From Microbacterium thalassium (GTDB taxonomy: Bacteria; Actinomycetota; Actinomycetes; Actinomycetales; Microbacteriaceae): DNA of 64,000 nucleotides. The stretch spans positions 496,001 through 560,000 of the forward strand of contig NZ_JACHML010000001.1 of the NCBI RefSeq assembly GCF_014208045.1, written 5' to 3'. The translations under genes and the position numbers were made by a program. Shown here in pieces: positions 46,611-55,706 of the stretch (the first letter of the stretch is position 1; every line of letters begins with the position of its first letter). A model generated the notes under the pieces. That model was not told where the DNA came from. It saw only the letters and a program-made list of their open reading frames with translations, and made no database searches.

Positions 46611-48083
46611 GTGCTGCGCTTTCTGACGATCCTCACCATCAGCCTGGCTGCGACCGTGCCGGCAGCCGCGGCGGACGCGGCGATCGAGGAGTTCATCGAC
46701 GACGCGATGCCCGCTTCGGGCGCACCAGGTGTCGCCTACGCCGTGGTCGCCGACGGCCAGACGACGGCGGCGGGCGCGCGCGGGGTCGCCCGGAGCGGAG
46801 AAGATGCCGAGGTCACGAAGGACACCCCCTTCGCGACCGGATCGATCTCCAAGAGCTTCACCGCGCTGGGGGTGATGCAGCTGGTCGAGGCCGGCGAGGT
46901 CGCGCTGGACGACGAGATCGCCCGGTACCTCGACGGGTTCTCCGGCGCGCCCGCCGGCGGCATCACGGTCCGCCAGCTCCTCAGTCACACGAGCGGCTTC
47001 TCGACCCTCCAGGGGAACACGTCGCACACCGACGACGACGGCGGGCCGGACGAGCTGGCGAAAGTCGTCGACGCGCTCGAGGACGTCGCGCCCGCGCACC
47101 AGCCCGACGAACGCTGGGAATACTCGAACACGAACTACCAGATCCTCGGCCGCCTCATCGAGGTCGTGAGCGCGCAGCCGTTCGACGTCTACATCGAGTC
47201 GCACATCCTCGAGCCGGTGGGCATGGAGAACAGCTTCGTCGCCGATGGCGAAGTCCATGATTCGATGGCGACCGGGCACCGGCCGTGGTTCTGGACGAAG
47301 CAGCCCCTGACCGACACCGCGACCCACCGCGGAACGGCTCCCCAGGGCGGGGTGATCGCGAGCGCCGCCGATCTCGCGCTGTACATGCGGATGATGATGA
47401 ACGGCGAAGACGATGTCCTGAGCGCGGAAGGCAAGGCGCTCATGATGCGCCCCGCGAGCGACGCGTCGCCGTTCTACGGCTTCGGGTGGTTCCTCGACTC
47501 CGCAAACGGGACGGTCTGGCATGCCGGGTCGACTCCCGGGTTCGAGACGCTCGCGACGATGCGCCCGTCCGACGGCACCGGCGCGGTGGTGCTGGTCAAC
47601 GGCGGCAGCGGAATCGGGTTCGGCGAGACGACCGAGCTCCGCACCGGCATCACGGCCATCGCGCTCGGGCTGGACGACGACGGCGAGGGATCCCGCTGGT
47701 CTCAGAAGGCCCTCTTCATCGGCCTCGCGCTGCTGCCCGTCCTCTACGTGGTCAGCATGGTCTGGGCCTGGACCCACCGCACCGCGATCCGCGCCAAGTC
47801 GGGCGTCGCCGGCCAGTTCAGTCTGTGGTTCCCGCTGCTGACCACGCTGGTCGCCGCGTGGGTCCTGCTGAGTCTGGTGCCGACGATGATGGGGGCGCCG
47901 CTGGGCACGGTGGCGCTGTTCCAGCCCGACATGGGGCTGGTGCTCGTCGCGGGCGCTGTGACCGGAGTCGTATGGGCGGTCCTTCGGCTCATCATCGCCT
48001 TCACCGGAAGATCCCGTCGGCCCGACACCGCTCAAGCGGACGTGCACGAGGTGCGATCCGCCAGCGGCGTCGCGCCGAAGTGA
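46611..48083 (+). CDS. Membrane-anchored serine hydrolase (beta-lactamase-like)
   Basis: A 490-aa exported protein: signal peptide (residues 1-22), serine-hydrolase domain with S78-I-S-K81, Y-S-N (WEYSNTNYQ) and H-A-G (WHAGSTPGF), then three or four C-terminal membrane spans (about 365-470). The catalytic domain faces outside and the tail anchors it. Substrate unknown. GTG at 46611 follows CGAGGGA. Confidence 0.85.
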   Translation: MLRFLTILTISLAATVPAAAADAAIEEFIDDAMPASGAPGVAYAVVADGQTTAAGARGVARSGEDAEVTKDTPFATGSISKSFTALGVMQLVEAGEVALDDEIARYLDGFSGAPAGGITVRQLLSHTSGFSTLQGNTSHTDDDGGPDELAKVVDALEDVAPAHQPDERWEYSNTNYQILGRLIEVVSAQPFDVYIESHILEPVGMENSFVADGEVHDSMATGHRPWFWTKQPLTDTATHRGTAPQGGVIASAADLALYMRMMMNGEDDVLSAEGKALMMRPASDASPFYGFGWFLDSANGTVWHAGSTPGFETLATMRPSDGTGAVVLVNGGSGIGFGETTELRTGITAIALGLDDDGEGSRWSQKALFIGLALLPVLYVVSMVWAWTHRTAIRAKSGVAGQFSLWFPLLTTLVAAWVLLSLVPTMMGAPLGTVALFQPDMGLVLVAGAVTGVVWAVLRLIIAFTGRSRRPDTAQADVHEVRSASGVAPK

Positions 48084-48289
48084 CACGACGCTCGACGGCA
48101 GCAGTGACGACTTCACGCAGCTTCTTGGAACCACGCGAGCTGCTCAACGAGATCTACCGATTCAACGGAACCTCGGGCCAGTCTCGCGACAGTCAAGTAC
48201 TCGGCTGGATCATGGACACGCTGTGGTTCGGCGCCGGGCCCGCGGAGCATCGCGCCGCCATGGATCACAAGTCAGCCCTGAGCAAGTGA
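48080..48289 (+). CDS. Possible small protein
   Basis: A 69-aa reading frame starting at a GTG that overlaps the serine hydrolase stop (GTGA). The middle (FLEPRELLNEIYRFNGTSGQ) reads like protein, but length and context are weak support. It could be a truncated gene. Confidence 0.35.
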   Translation: MTRRSTAAVTTSRSFLEPRELLNEIYRFNGTSGQSRDSQVLGWIMDTLWFGAGPAEHRAAMDHKSALSK

Positions 48290-48352
48290 CCCCGGCCCGC
48301 GCGTCAGGCTCACCGCCGCGGGCGCGCACCTTGGAGTCCAACTCCGAGTCGA

Positions 48353-48397
48353 CGATCCTCTAACGGGCACTGCGCGGGAGACGGGCGGGGCGTACGA
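48353..48397 (+). repeat. Dispersed intergenic repeat, copy D
   Basis: CGATCCTCTAACGGGCAC then TGCGCGGGAGACGGG; the tail has GGGGCGTACG. It is 63 nt after the small reading frame. Confidence 0.6.
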
Positions 48398-48496
48398 CCC
48401 TTGAGCCGCACGATTGACGGTGGGCTGCGAGCGCCAGCGCGATCCCGTCGGCTTGATGGGGTGCGCGTCTTCGGCGGGTGGCTCCGGGTGCGGCCG

Positions 48497-49594
48497 TCAA
48501 TCCTCGGGTGTCGTCGCCGCTCGACGCTCTGCGATTAGGCGAGCGACTCGCGTCACGAACTCTGTCGCGATCTCAGCGTCGCTCGCGGCCCAACCCAGGT
48601 CCAGCGGATCTATCGACTCGTCTTGATAGGTCCGTCCGCGGTAGGCGTAGATGAAGACGCTGGGGAGTTCGGGCCTGACTGACAGCTTGAGCTCGTAGCT
48701 CCAGTCGACGTCCGGAAAGTGGTACGCGTTCCAGGCGACGCCCTTCGATCCGCTGTGAGACTCCCAGCCCACCACGAGTCCGGCGTCCTTGAGGTGCGCG
48801 TCGATCAGCGGCTCGAGTCGTCTGATGCGGGCGCGAAGCGTGCGTTCGACGTTGCTCCGCGCGGTCAGGAACCGACTCACCGCCTCCCCGTGCTCTTCGA
48901 GCAACGTCCGCCATTCGTCAATGCGCGCCGCCTCTACCGCGTTGTCGCTCATGCTCCACCCTCCTGTGCGAGCCTCCATGAATTGCTGCAGTAGATCGAG
49001 GCTTCGTCGTTGATTCAGGTCGACGGGACTCAGCAGATGGTCGACGAGATCTGACGAGGAGCGGATCTGTGCTCCTAGTTCCGCGTATGTGATGGACCGA
49101 GAGTGCCATCGAGCTTGCGAATCTGGAGCGACCCGGTGCTGAGGGGCGAGGGTCACGACGAGAACTGAGTCAATCCCCTCTTCGTCGAGTGCTCGCCGGG
49201 CGTAGGCGTCGAGGGGGTTGTTGAGAACGTGGTTGATCTTGTTCTCCAGCACCAGCGCAAGGCCACTCGTCCTGTTGATGGCGAGGACGTCGATGTAGTC
49301 GACCTGACTCCCGAGTTCCCACTCGTCGGATCCGAGATAGCTTCCTGAGTCGAACTGGACGCCCGTTCTCCCGCGGGCGCCGATGAGTTCGGCGCCATCC
49401 AGCAGGGAAAGTAGCGAGTCAATGACCAGCGATGCCAAGCCGTGTCGCTCGTTCGGGTCGAGGAAGAAGAGGAGGGTCATGTCGACCCGCGTCTCGCGCC
49501 AGCCTTCCCGGAGAATGTCGTAGACATTCACTGGCCGGGCTGGAGCCGGCGCCGCTCCCAGCGGAACGGTGAGGAACGAGAGGTCGAGCGCCAC
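48497..49594 (-). CDS. PD-(D/E)XK nuclease-family protein
   Basis: A 365-aa protein with a PD-(D/E)XK core: D102 in VDYIDVLAIN and E117-x-K119 in LVLENKINH, as in the PDDEXK_4 group. The C-terminal half (about 225-365) is a separate domain of unknown type containing WESHSGSKGVAW. GTG at 49594 lies 6 nt after TACTGT, suggesting a leaderless mRNA. Possibly defence-related; two more nuclease-like genes follow nearby. Confidence 0.8.
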   Translation of the reverse strand: MALDLSFLTVPLGAAPAPARPVNVYDILREGWRETRVDMTLLFFLDPNERHGLASLVIDSLLSLLDGAELIGARGRTGVQFDSGSYLGSDEWELGSQVDYIDVLAINRTSGLALVLENKINHVLNNPLDAYARRALDEEGIDSVLVVTLAPQHRVAPDSQARWHSRSITYAELGAQIRSSSDLVDHLLSPVDLNQRRSLDLLQQFMEARTGGWSMSDNAVEAARIDEWRTLLEEHGEAVSRFLTARSNVERTLRARIRRLEPLIDAHLKDAGLVVGWESHSGSKGVAWNAYHFPDVDWSYELKLSVRPELPSVFIYAYRGRTYQDESIDPLDLGWAASDAEIATEFVTRVARLIAERRAATTPED

Positions 49595-49964
49595 GGCACC
49601 ACAGTATCCAGACTGGTCGAGGACCGCGCATGAAGGCCGGGCCGGCGGCATTCCCAAGCGGGCAATGCGCGATGGCCGCGGGCGCGGAAAGGTTGGACAC
49701 CGCTCGAGGGTGGAGCCTCTGCGCGTCACCCCGCCTGCGCAGGTGCGAAGCGGGGCCGGCGGCTCCGTGATCCAGCTCGCGCGAGGCGCGTGAGCCGCGG
49801 CTCACTTTGGCGCGCTAGTAGATTGGCGGCCGAGGGCCAGACTCGGCCCTGTCGTCCGCTGAGGAGAAGTGCTTGGTCATGTCGCTGCCGACTCGAGAAC
49901 CCCGCGGATTGCCGCGAACACCCGCCAGCGGGCCTGGCGCGGAGCGGGATCCGCAGGTGATCGC
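49595..49964. other. Intergenic region with repeat E
   Basis: About 370 bp between divergent nuclease genes. Contains repeat copy E and a TAGATT -10-like element near 49821. An in-frame GTG at 49869 could extend the mrr-like gene upstream, but the extension is not protein-like. Confidence 0.45.
49648..49690 (+). repeat. Dispersed intergenic repeat, copy E
   Basis: GCATTCCCAAGCGGGCAA then TGCGCGATGGCC matches the 5' half of the consensus. Confidence 0.65.
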
Positions 49965-50885
49965 ATGACCGAGATGCCTACGTGGGAGGAGTTCATGATT
50001 CCCACGCTCCGCGTCCTGAGCGACGGGCAGGTGCGGACTCGACGCGACCTGTGTCCTCGAGTGGCCCGCGACGTGCAGTTGACCGACGAGCAGACGAAGG
50101 AGGTGCTGGCATCCGGCCAGTATCTCTACGAGAACCGCATCGGCTGGGGGTTGTCATTCCTCACGAATGTCGGCGCGCTGGCGCGCCCCACGCGCGGCAA
50201 CTACACGATCACCGATGCGGGTCGACAGGTCCTAGAGCGGTTCCCTGGTGGCGTTCGTGAACATGAGTTGAGGGCGCTCGGCGAAGATCCCAACTCACCT
50301 ATCCGCGCGTACGAGGCAACAGCGCCCCGTGCGGCCCCTCCCTCGAGTCCGCTGTCGCCCGAGTCGTCGTCGATGACGCCCACGGAGCAAGTCCAGGGTG
50401 GGGTTGCCCGGATCCATGAGGAGGTAGCGAGCGAGCTCCTGCTGCGACTTCAGGGCAAGGACCCGGGGTTCTTCGAGGAAGCCGTCGTTCAGCTTCTTCT
50501 CGCGATGGGCTACGGCGGAACAACCGGCAGCGGCTCAGTCACCCAGCTCAGCAATGACGGCGGAATCGACGGAGTGATCGATCAGGACGTCCTCGGTCTC
50601 AGTCGTGTCTACATTCAGGCCAAGCGATACGGAAACGACAACGTCGTGCAACGACCGGACGTGCAGGGCTTCGTCGGCGCGCTCAGCGGCAAGGCCGACA
50701 GCGGCGTCTTCATCACGACCAGCAGGTTCTCTGAAGGAGCACGCACCTACGCGGACAGTGTGCCGACGCGAATCATCCTGATCGACGGCAAGCGACTCGC
50801 CGACCTCATGATCCGCTACGGCGTCGGCGTACAGGTGCGCGAGACGTACAGCATCGTCGAGATCGACGAAGACTTCTTCGCCTAG
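49965..50885 (+). CDS. Mrr-like restriction endonuclease
   Basis: A 306-aa type IV-like endonuclease. Residues about 1-95 match the Mrr N-terminal winged-helix domain; about 150-300 are the Mrr catalytic domain with D202 (GGIDGVID) and Q218-A-K220 (VYIQAKRYG), then FITTSRFSEGA. Mrr enzymes cut modified foreign DNA. ATG at 49965 follows CAGGTGA. No methylase is adjacent, as expected for Mrr. Confidence 0.9.
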   Translation: MTEMPTWEEFMIPTLRVLSDGQVRTRRDLCPRVARDVQLTDEQTKEVLASGQYLYENRIGWGLSFLTNVGALARPTRGNYTITDAGRQVLERFPGGVREHELRALGEDPNSPIRAYEATAPRAAPPSSPLSPESSSMTPTEQVQGGVARIHEEVASELLLRLQGKDPGFFEEAVVQLLLAMGYGGTTGSGSVTQLSNDGGIDGVIDQDVLGLSRVYIQAKRYGNDNVVQRPDVQGFVGALSGKADSGVFITTSRFSEGARTYADSVPTRIILIDGKRLADLMIRYGVGVQVRETYSIVEIDEDFFA

Positions 50886-50906
50886 CGCCGGACAGCAGCA
50901 GACCCA

Positions 50907-51311
50907 ATGATCTACGAAGACGACGTCGTGGACGGAGTAGCACGCCTGCTTGCCGCTGACGGATGGTCAATTCAGCGCGTCGCTCACGCCCATGAACGCG
51001 GTGACGACATCGTGGCACTGCGGGGCGACCAGCGCCTTGTAGTTGAGGCAAAGGGGGAAGGTTCGTCGAAGCCTACCGCCCGAGCCGGCGCGGCGTTTCG
51101 CCGCGGTGAGGTTCGCAAGCACGTCGCCAACGCGGTTTTTCGTGCCATGACCCTTCTCGATCGGGGCATGGAAGCGGGCATCGCGTTCCCCGACAGCGCA
51201 TCACACCGAGCCTGCGTCGAAAGCGTGCGGCTCAGTATCGGGGCGCTCGGCATCATCGTCTACTTCGTTGATGACCGAGGAAGGGCGCGGCGAGCTACTG
51301 TCGCTGACTAG
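50907..51311 (+). CDS. Small PD-(D/E)XK nuclease-like protein
   Basis: A 134-aa protein with a compact endonuclease-like core: D33/D34 (ERGDDIVALRG) and E47-A-K49 (LVVEAKGEG). It lies 21 nt after mrr on the same strand, so the two are probably co-transcribed. It could be a partner nuclease or a second effector; the exact family is not recognised. Confidence 0.7.
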   Translation: MIYEDDVVDGVARLLAADGWSIQRVAHAHERGDDIVALRGDQRLVVEAKGEGSSKPTARAGAAFRRGEVRKHVANAVFRAMTLLDRGMEAGIAFPDSASHRACVESVRLSIGALGIIVYFVDDRGRARRATVAD

Positions 51312-51425
51312 GTCCCCTGTCTGGGGCCTTGATGCCGAAGCCGCCTCAACCGGGGCCAGTCTCCTAGGGCCGTGCCGGCTCCCCGGGTTGGGCCGGAAAG
51401 CCACAATTCACACTCGCGGCGCATC

Positions 51426-51475
51426 GGATCCCCATACGGGCATTGCGCGCGAGCGGAGGGTCGCGTGCGGGCTGC
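51426..51475 (+). repeat. Dispersed intergenic repeat, copy F
   Basis: GGATCCCCATACGGGCAT, TGCGCGCGAGCGGAGG, GTCGCGTGCGGGCTGC: a full-length copy nearly identical to copy H (63515) over its second half. Confidence 0.75.
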
Positions 51476-51550
51476 ATGCGGCACGTACGAGGTTCCCTCG
51501 GCGAGCATCCGGCGTTGCGTCTGTCGCTGCCGTCGGGCTTGGCGGAATGG

Positions 51551-52156
51551 TCAGCTGGGGGCCCGCAGAAGACTCTCCAGGATCGACAGTGCTTCGTCCT
51601 GAGGAGCTGTGTCGTCGAGGAGCCATTGAGTTTGGAGGCCGTCGGATGCCGCGATGACGAGTGATGCGACGGCGCGGGGGTCGAGATCCCCACGGATACG
51701 CCCGGCCTGCTGGTGCTCGCGCACAAGTTCGGTGAGATCCTCGCGGACGGTCGCGAACCAGTTCTTGGCGAAGTCGGTGGCTGCGGGATGGCCCTCTTCG
51801 AGTGCGGCGGCCATGAGAGTCGAGTACAGCTGCACCAGACCGGGCACCGCGCGGTTGGCGCGCGCGGACTCGATCATGATCTCGACCGGCGTCGGATCCT
51901 CGAACAGCGCGATCCGCTCGTCGAGCGCCTTGTCGCTGGCGGTGTAGACCGCGACGAGGAGCTCGTCCAGCGAACCGAAGTGGTGGACCAGGGTGCCGTG
52001 GGTGACGCCGACGGCTTCGGCGATCGCCCGCAGGCTGGTCCGGTTCGCGCCGCGCTGCGCGAAGACCTCGATGGCGCGGTCGAGGATCTGCTGCTTCCGC
52101 GCGTCGCCCTTGGCGTAGCCGCCGCGCTTCTTCGGTTCCGGTGGGCCTTCTGGCAT
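51551..52156 (-). CDS. TetR family transcriptional regulator
   Basis: A 201-aa repressor: DNA-binding helices at about 20-65 (ILDRAIEVFAQRGANRTSLRA, THGTLVHHFGSLDELL) and a ligand domain of the TetR_C_6 type. Divergent from the sugar-efflux operon; a palindrome between them is the likely operator. Stands just inside copy F of the intergenic repeat. Confidence 0.88.
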   Translation of the reverse strand: MPEGPPEPKKRGGYAKGDARKQQILDRAIEVFAQRGANRTSLRAIAEAVGVTHGTLVHHFGSLDELLVAVYTASDKALDERIALFEDPTPVEIMIESARANRAVPGLVQLYSTLMAAALEEGHPAATDFAKNWFATVREDLTELVREHQQAGRIRGDLDPRAVASLVIAASDGLQTQWLLDDTAPQDEALSILESLLRAPS

Positions 52157-52179
52157 GCTGACAGCCTACCGCGCGAAAC

Positions 52180-52208
52180 CTTCCACATGGAAGTTTTCCT
52201 GCTATTCT
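52180..52208 (+). promoter_or_regulatory. TetR operator and promoter of the efflux operon
   Basis: Palindrome CTTCCA-CA-TGGAAG (52180-52193) overlaps the -35 region (TTCCAC) of a promoter with -10 TATTCT at 52203-52208, 16 nt spacing. It lies between the divergent tetR and mfs genes. Confidence 0.65.
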
Positions 52209-52253
52209 GTGTGCGGCGCGGGCGTCCTGCCGCCGCGCAGGAAGTGTGGACAC

Positions 52254-53525
52254 GTGAGCGACGACGCAATCGCACCCATGGTCGAAGACCCGGCCACGGG
52301 AGAGATGGCTCCCGATGACGGCCCCGGGGTTTCCGCCCTCGGACTGACGTGGTCGACCCCGCTGTATCGGGGCGCGACGGTCGCGATGTTCCTGTCCGGC
52401 CTCGGGTTCTCTGCCGCCGCGCCGCAGATCGCGTCGTTCCTGGTGAACGAACTGGATGCATCGCTCACCGTCGCCGGCCTGTACTACCTGACCAGCCTCA
52501 CCGCACCGGTCGCGGGGTACATCGTCGGTTCCCGGTCCGACCGCACCGGGCGCCGCCTGGGCCTGTTCCGGATCTGCGCCGTGGCGGGGTTCCTGGGGTG
52601 GGCGGGGATCGCGTTCTCGACGCAGCTGTGGATGCCGTTCCTGATCAGCGCCGTCGTCCTCGGGTTCGCCGGCGCCGCGACCTCGCAGCTGTTCGCAGCA
52701 CTGCACGACGCGCTCGCGGCGAAGCCGACCGTCCACAACGACGGTGTCGTCGCGATCGTGCGGATGGCGCTCACGGCCGGCTGGGTCGTCGGGCCGGTCG
52801 CCGGCGCGTTCCTCGTCGCGCAGACCGACGCCCGCGTCATGCTTTTCGCCACGGCCGTCTGCACCCTGGCGCAGATCCTGCCGCTCGGCAGACTCCGCGA
52901 CACCATGACCGGGCACGCGGCATCCGTCGACAAGCCCGCGCCGCACTCGACACCGGGATTGCGGACGATGATGCCGTTGCTGGCGTTCACCGGCCTCTAC
53001 ATCTGCGTGTACGCCGGCGAGTCCATCAAGTACGCGTACCTGCCGATCTACATGAACGGCCAGCTGGAGTTCCCCGCCGCCCTCAGCGGAGCGATGATCG
53101 GCATCCAGCCCCTCGTCGAACTCCTGCTCATGCCGCTCGTGGTCGTCCTCGCCCGCCGCGCAGGGATGATGACGCTGATGGTCCTCGGCGCCGGGTTCGG
53201 GGTCGCCGCGAACCTGTGCTTCGCACTGACCGGCACCGCGATCGGGCTGTTCGCCGGGCAGATCCTGATGGGCGGGGTGTGGGGCGTGTTCGCGGTCCTG
53301 GGCATCATCGTCGCCCAGCGTCTGCTCCCCACCGCCGTCGCGACGGCCTCGGCGATCTTCCTTAGCTCCACCGCGATCAGCTCCGCCCTGGGCGGACTCG
53401 CCGGCGGGCTCGGCGCCGACGCCATCGGACTCCCGCTCGTCTTCCTCATCCCCGCCGGATTCGCCCTCGCCGCCGTCATCGGGCTGATCGTGATGGCGCG
53501 CACCCCCGCTGCGAAAGGACTCTGA
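52254..53525 (+). CDS. MFS transporter, sugar efflux (SET) type
   Basis: A 423-aa transporter with about 12 membrane spans. The VGSRSDRTGRRLGLFRI loop between TM2 and TM3 is the MFS signature; the general pattern (YLTSLTAPVAGYIVG, GIQPLVELLLMPLVVVLARR) resembles SetA-type sugar exporters. GTG at 52254 follows AGGAAG. First gene of an operon with an acetyltransferase and a HAD phosphatase. Confidence 0.82.
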   Translation: MSDDAIAPMVEDPATGEMAPDDGPGVSALGLTWSTPLYRGATVAMFLSGLGFSAAAPQIASFLVNELDASLTVAGLYYLTSLTAPVAGYIVGSRSDRTGRRLGLFRICAVAGFLGWAGIAFSTQLWMPFLISAVVLGFAGAATSQLFAALHDALAAKPTVHNDGVVAIVRMALTAGWVVGPVAGAFLVAQTDARVMLFATAVCTLAQILPLGRLRDTMTGHAASVDKPAPHSTPGLRTMMPLLAFTGLYICVYAGESIKYAYLPIYMNGQLEFPAALSGAMIGIQPLVELLLMPLVVVLARRAGMMTLMVLGAGFGVAANLCFALTGTAIGLFAGQILMGGVWGVFAVLGIIVAQRLLPTAVATASAIFLSSTAISSALGGLAGGLGADAIGLPLVFLIPAGFALAAVIGLIVMARTPAAKGL

Positions 53526-53526
53526 C

Positions 53527-54135
53527 ATGACCGACACCATCGACTGGTTCGCTGGCGACCCCCGCACCAACCGGGAGCGGATGCTCGCCGGCGACCTGTA
53601 CATCGCCGACGACCCCGACAACGCGCGGATCGCCCGCCGTGCGGCGCAGCTGACCGATCTCTACCATCGGACCTGGCTCACCGACGAAGCCCTCGCGCGC
53701 CCGATGCTCGCAGAGCTCCTCGGATCCCTCGGGCAGGACGCGGTCATCAAGCCGCCGATGCTCGTCGACTACGGTGAGCAGCTGTTCGTCGGCGCCCGCA
53801 CGTTCATCAACTTCGGGCTCACCGCCCTCGACGTCGCACGCATCACGATCGGCGAGGACTGCCAGATCGGCCCGAACGTGCAGCTCCTCACCGCCACGCA
53901 CCCGATCGACCCGGGGACCCGACGAGCGGGACTGGAAGGTTCGCAGCCGATCACGATCGGCGACAACGTCTGGCTCGGCGGCGGAGTCATCGTCTGCCCC
54001 GGCGTGACCATCGGTGACAACACCATCATCGGCGCCGGCTGCGTCGTCACCCGCGACGTTCCCGCGAACGTCGTCGCCGCCGGCAGCCCCGCACGTGTCA
54101 TCCGCACCATCACACAACCCGAAAGCGAGCAGTAG
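53527..54135 (+). CDS. Maltose/galactoside O-acetyltransferase-like protein
   Basis: A 202-aa left-handed beta-helix acetyltransferase of the LacA/Maa group: N-terminal RERMLAGDLYIADDPD helix pair, then hexapeptide repeats with catalytic His in LLTATHPIDP and GDNVWLGGGVIVCPGVTIGD. It transfers acetyl from acetyl-CoA to a sugar hydroxyl. It starts 1 nt after the MFS stop, consistent with acetylation before efflux. Confidence 0.9.
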   Translation: MTDTIDWFAGDPRTNRERMLAGDLYIADDPDNARIARRAAQLTDLYHRTWLTDEALARPMLAELLGSLGQDAVIKPPMLVDYGEQLFVGARTFINFGLTALDVARITIGEDCQIGPNVQLLTATHPIDPGTRRAGLEGSQPITIGDNVWLGGGVIVCPGVTIGDNTIIGAGCVVTRDVPANVVAAGSPARVIRTITQPESEQ

Positions 54136-54137
54136 CC

Positions 54138-54854
54138 ATGCCCGGCCCCGCCCCGACCGTCGCCGTGCTCTGGGACATGGACGGCGTTCTCGTCGACTCC
54201 GAACCCCTCCTGTTCGAAGCCGAGCGCCTCACCTTCGCCCCGTACGGCATCGACCTCACCCTCGAGCAGAAGAAGCCGTTCATCGGACTCGGCGGACACG
54301 AGATCATGGCGAAGATGGCCGACGCGTTCGGCGTTGACGCAGACTCCGGAGACCTCGGAGAAGCCAAGCTCGGCCACGTCGTCGACCTGCTCGGGGCGGT
54401 GACCGGGTTCGCGCCCACCACCGCGCTCGTGCGGAGCCTCGCCGCTCGCGGCATTCCCATGGCGGTCGCGTCCGGGTCATCGCCGGAGATGATCCAGACC
54501 GCGCTGACCGCGGTCGGCCTGGCCGAACATCTCCCCACCCGCGTGTCGGTCCTCGAGGTCGAGCGCGGCAAGCCCGCGCCCGACGTGTTCCTCGCCGCCG
54601 CCGACAGGCTCGGTGTCGCGCCCGAGCGGTGCGTCGTGATCGAAGATGCCGTCCCCGGCGTGCTCGCCGCCAAGGACGCCGGCATGCGCTGCATCGCGAT
54701 TCCCTACGTCACAGACCCGTGGGACGACCGGTTCGACGTCGCGGACCTCGTCGTCCGAGGCGGCATGGCAGCCGCAGACCCCAACGCGCTCCTCGACTGG
54801 ATCACCGCTCGGAGCAGACGTACCGCAGGCGCCACGTCCCTCGTCCGGCGGTGA
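54138..54854 (+). CDS. HAD hydrolase, sugar phosphatase / beta-phosphoglucomutase-like
   Basis: A 238-aa HAD subfamily IA enzyme: DMDGVLVDSE with nucleophile Asp, cap domain, VASGSSPEM (motif II), GKPAPDVFLAAADRL (motif III), VIEDAVPGVLAAKDAGM (motif IV). Pattern fits sugar phosphatases such as YniC/2-deoxyglucose-6-P phosphatase. It starts 2 nt after the acetyltransferase stop. In this operon it may dephosphorylate the toxic sugar before acetylation and export. Confidence 0.88.
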   Translation: MPGPAPTVAVLWDMDGVLVDSEPLLFEAERLTFAPYGIDLTLEQKKPFIGLGGHEIMAKMADAFGVDADSGDLGEAKLGHVVDLLGAVTGFAPTTALVRSLAARGIPMAVASGSSPEMIQTALTAVGLAEHLPTRVSVLEVERGKPAPDVFLAAADRLGVAPERCVVIEDAVPGVLAAKDAGMRCIAIPYVTDPWDDRFDVADLVVRGGMAAADPNALLDWITARSRRTAGATSLVRR

Positions 54855-54959
54855 GCCGCCAGCGGGTGCTGCGGCAGGGGATTGGGACGTGGCGCCATGC
54901 GTGGCGTCCTGTAGTGGCATTCGAACGTCGGCGCGGTCAAATCCAGCCAATGAGCGTGG

Positions 54960-55706
54960 CTAGCTGAGGTGCTGTTCGAAGAACGCGAGCGTTCGGGTTC
55001 TGGCGTCTGCCGCCGCTTCCGGTATGAGCGGGCTGGGGGCTCCGGGCATGAACTCTTCCATGTCGAAGGCGTGCCCCGCTCCCGGGTATCGGATCACCTC
55101 GGCGTGGGTGTCGAGGATGCGGAGCGCTTCTTCGATGGCGTCGAGCTCACCTTCGGCGAGGAGGAAGTCGTCTGCTCCGAAGAGGCCGAGCCAGGGCGTC
55201 GTCAGCCCGCCCAGTCGGTCGGCGAGTGCGGGCAGCCCGAGGTTGTCTCCGTATCCGGGTTCGATGATGCCGTTGGCGTAGTAGCTCGTGGCTGCGGCTA
55301 CCGATCCGTTCAGGGCGGCCACAAGGGCGGCCCTGCCGCCGAACGAGAAGCCGAGCGCGCCGATGTTCGCCGTGTCGATGCCCTGTCTGCGCAGGTAGTC
55401 GGCCGCTTCCGCGATGTCGGCGGCCACGGTGTCGTCGCCGGGAAGTGCCAGCGCGAACTCCTCGATTCCGCCGAACTCGAACGGGTCCAGCTGCTCGACG
55501 CCTCGTCGGTGGTGCAGCAGCGGCGCCACGGCGGCGTAGCCGTTCTCAGCGAGCCGTTGCAGCCACTCCGCGATCTGGGGTGTGTATCCGGGCGCCTGGT
55601 GCAGGACGATGACGCCCCCGCGCGGGGTTCCTTCCGGCACTGCGACGCGAAGCGGCACGCCGTTGTGTTCGGCTGCCTCGATGGTGATTGTCATGTTCTG
55701 CTTCAC
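54960..55706 (-). CDS. Dienelactone hydrolase family protein
   Basis: A 248-aa alpha/beta hydrolase: nucleophile motif GFSFGG (Ser where classic dienelactone hydrolases have Cys), Asp in GADDFLLAEGE, His in GAGHAFDMEEF. It lies directly downstream of the oxygenase gene (stop at 55709), so it likely acts on a lactone or ester product of that pathway. GTG 55706 is used; ATG 55694 is an alternative. Confidence 0.85.
   Translation of the reverse strand: MKQNMTITIEAAEHNGVPLRVAVPEGTPRGGVIVLHQAPGYTPQIAEWLQRLAENGYAAVAPLLHHRRGVEQLDPFEFGGIEEFALALPGDDTVAADIAEAADYLRRQGIDTANIGALGFSFGGRAALVAALNGSVAAATSYYANGIIEPGYGDNLGLPALADRLGGLTTPWLGLFGADDFLLAEGELDAIEEALRILDTHAEVIRYPGAGHAFDMEEFMPGAPSPLIPEAAADARTRTLAFFEQHLS

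Noticed and set aside
46521..48134. 537-codon frame opposite the serine hydrolase
   Set aside because: No domain recognised, Arg/His/Gly-rich; the opposite strand has a clear signal peptide and catalytic motifs.
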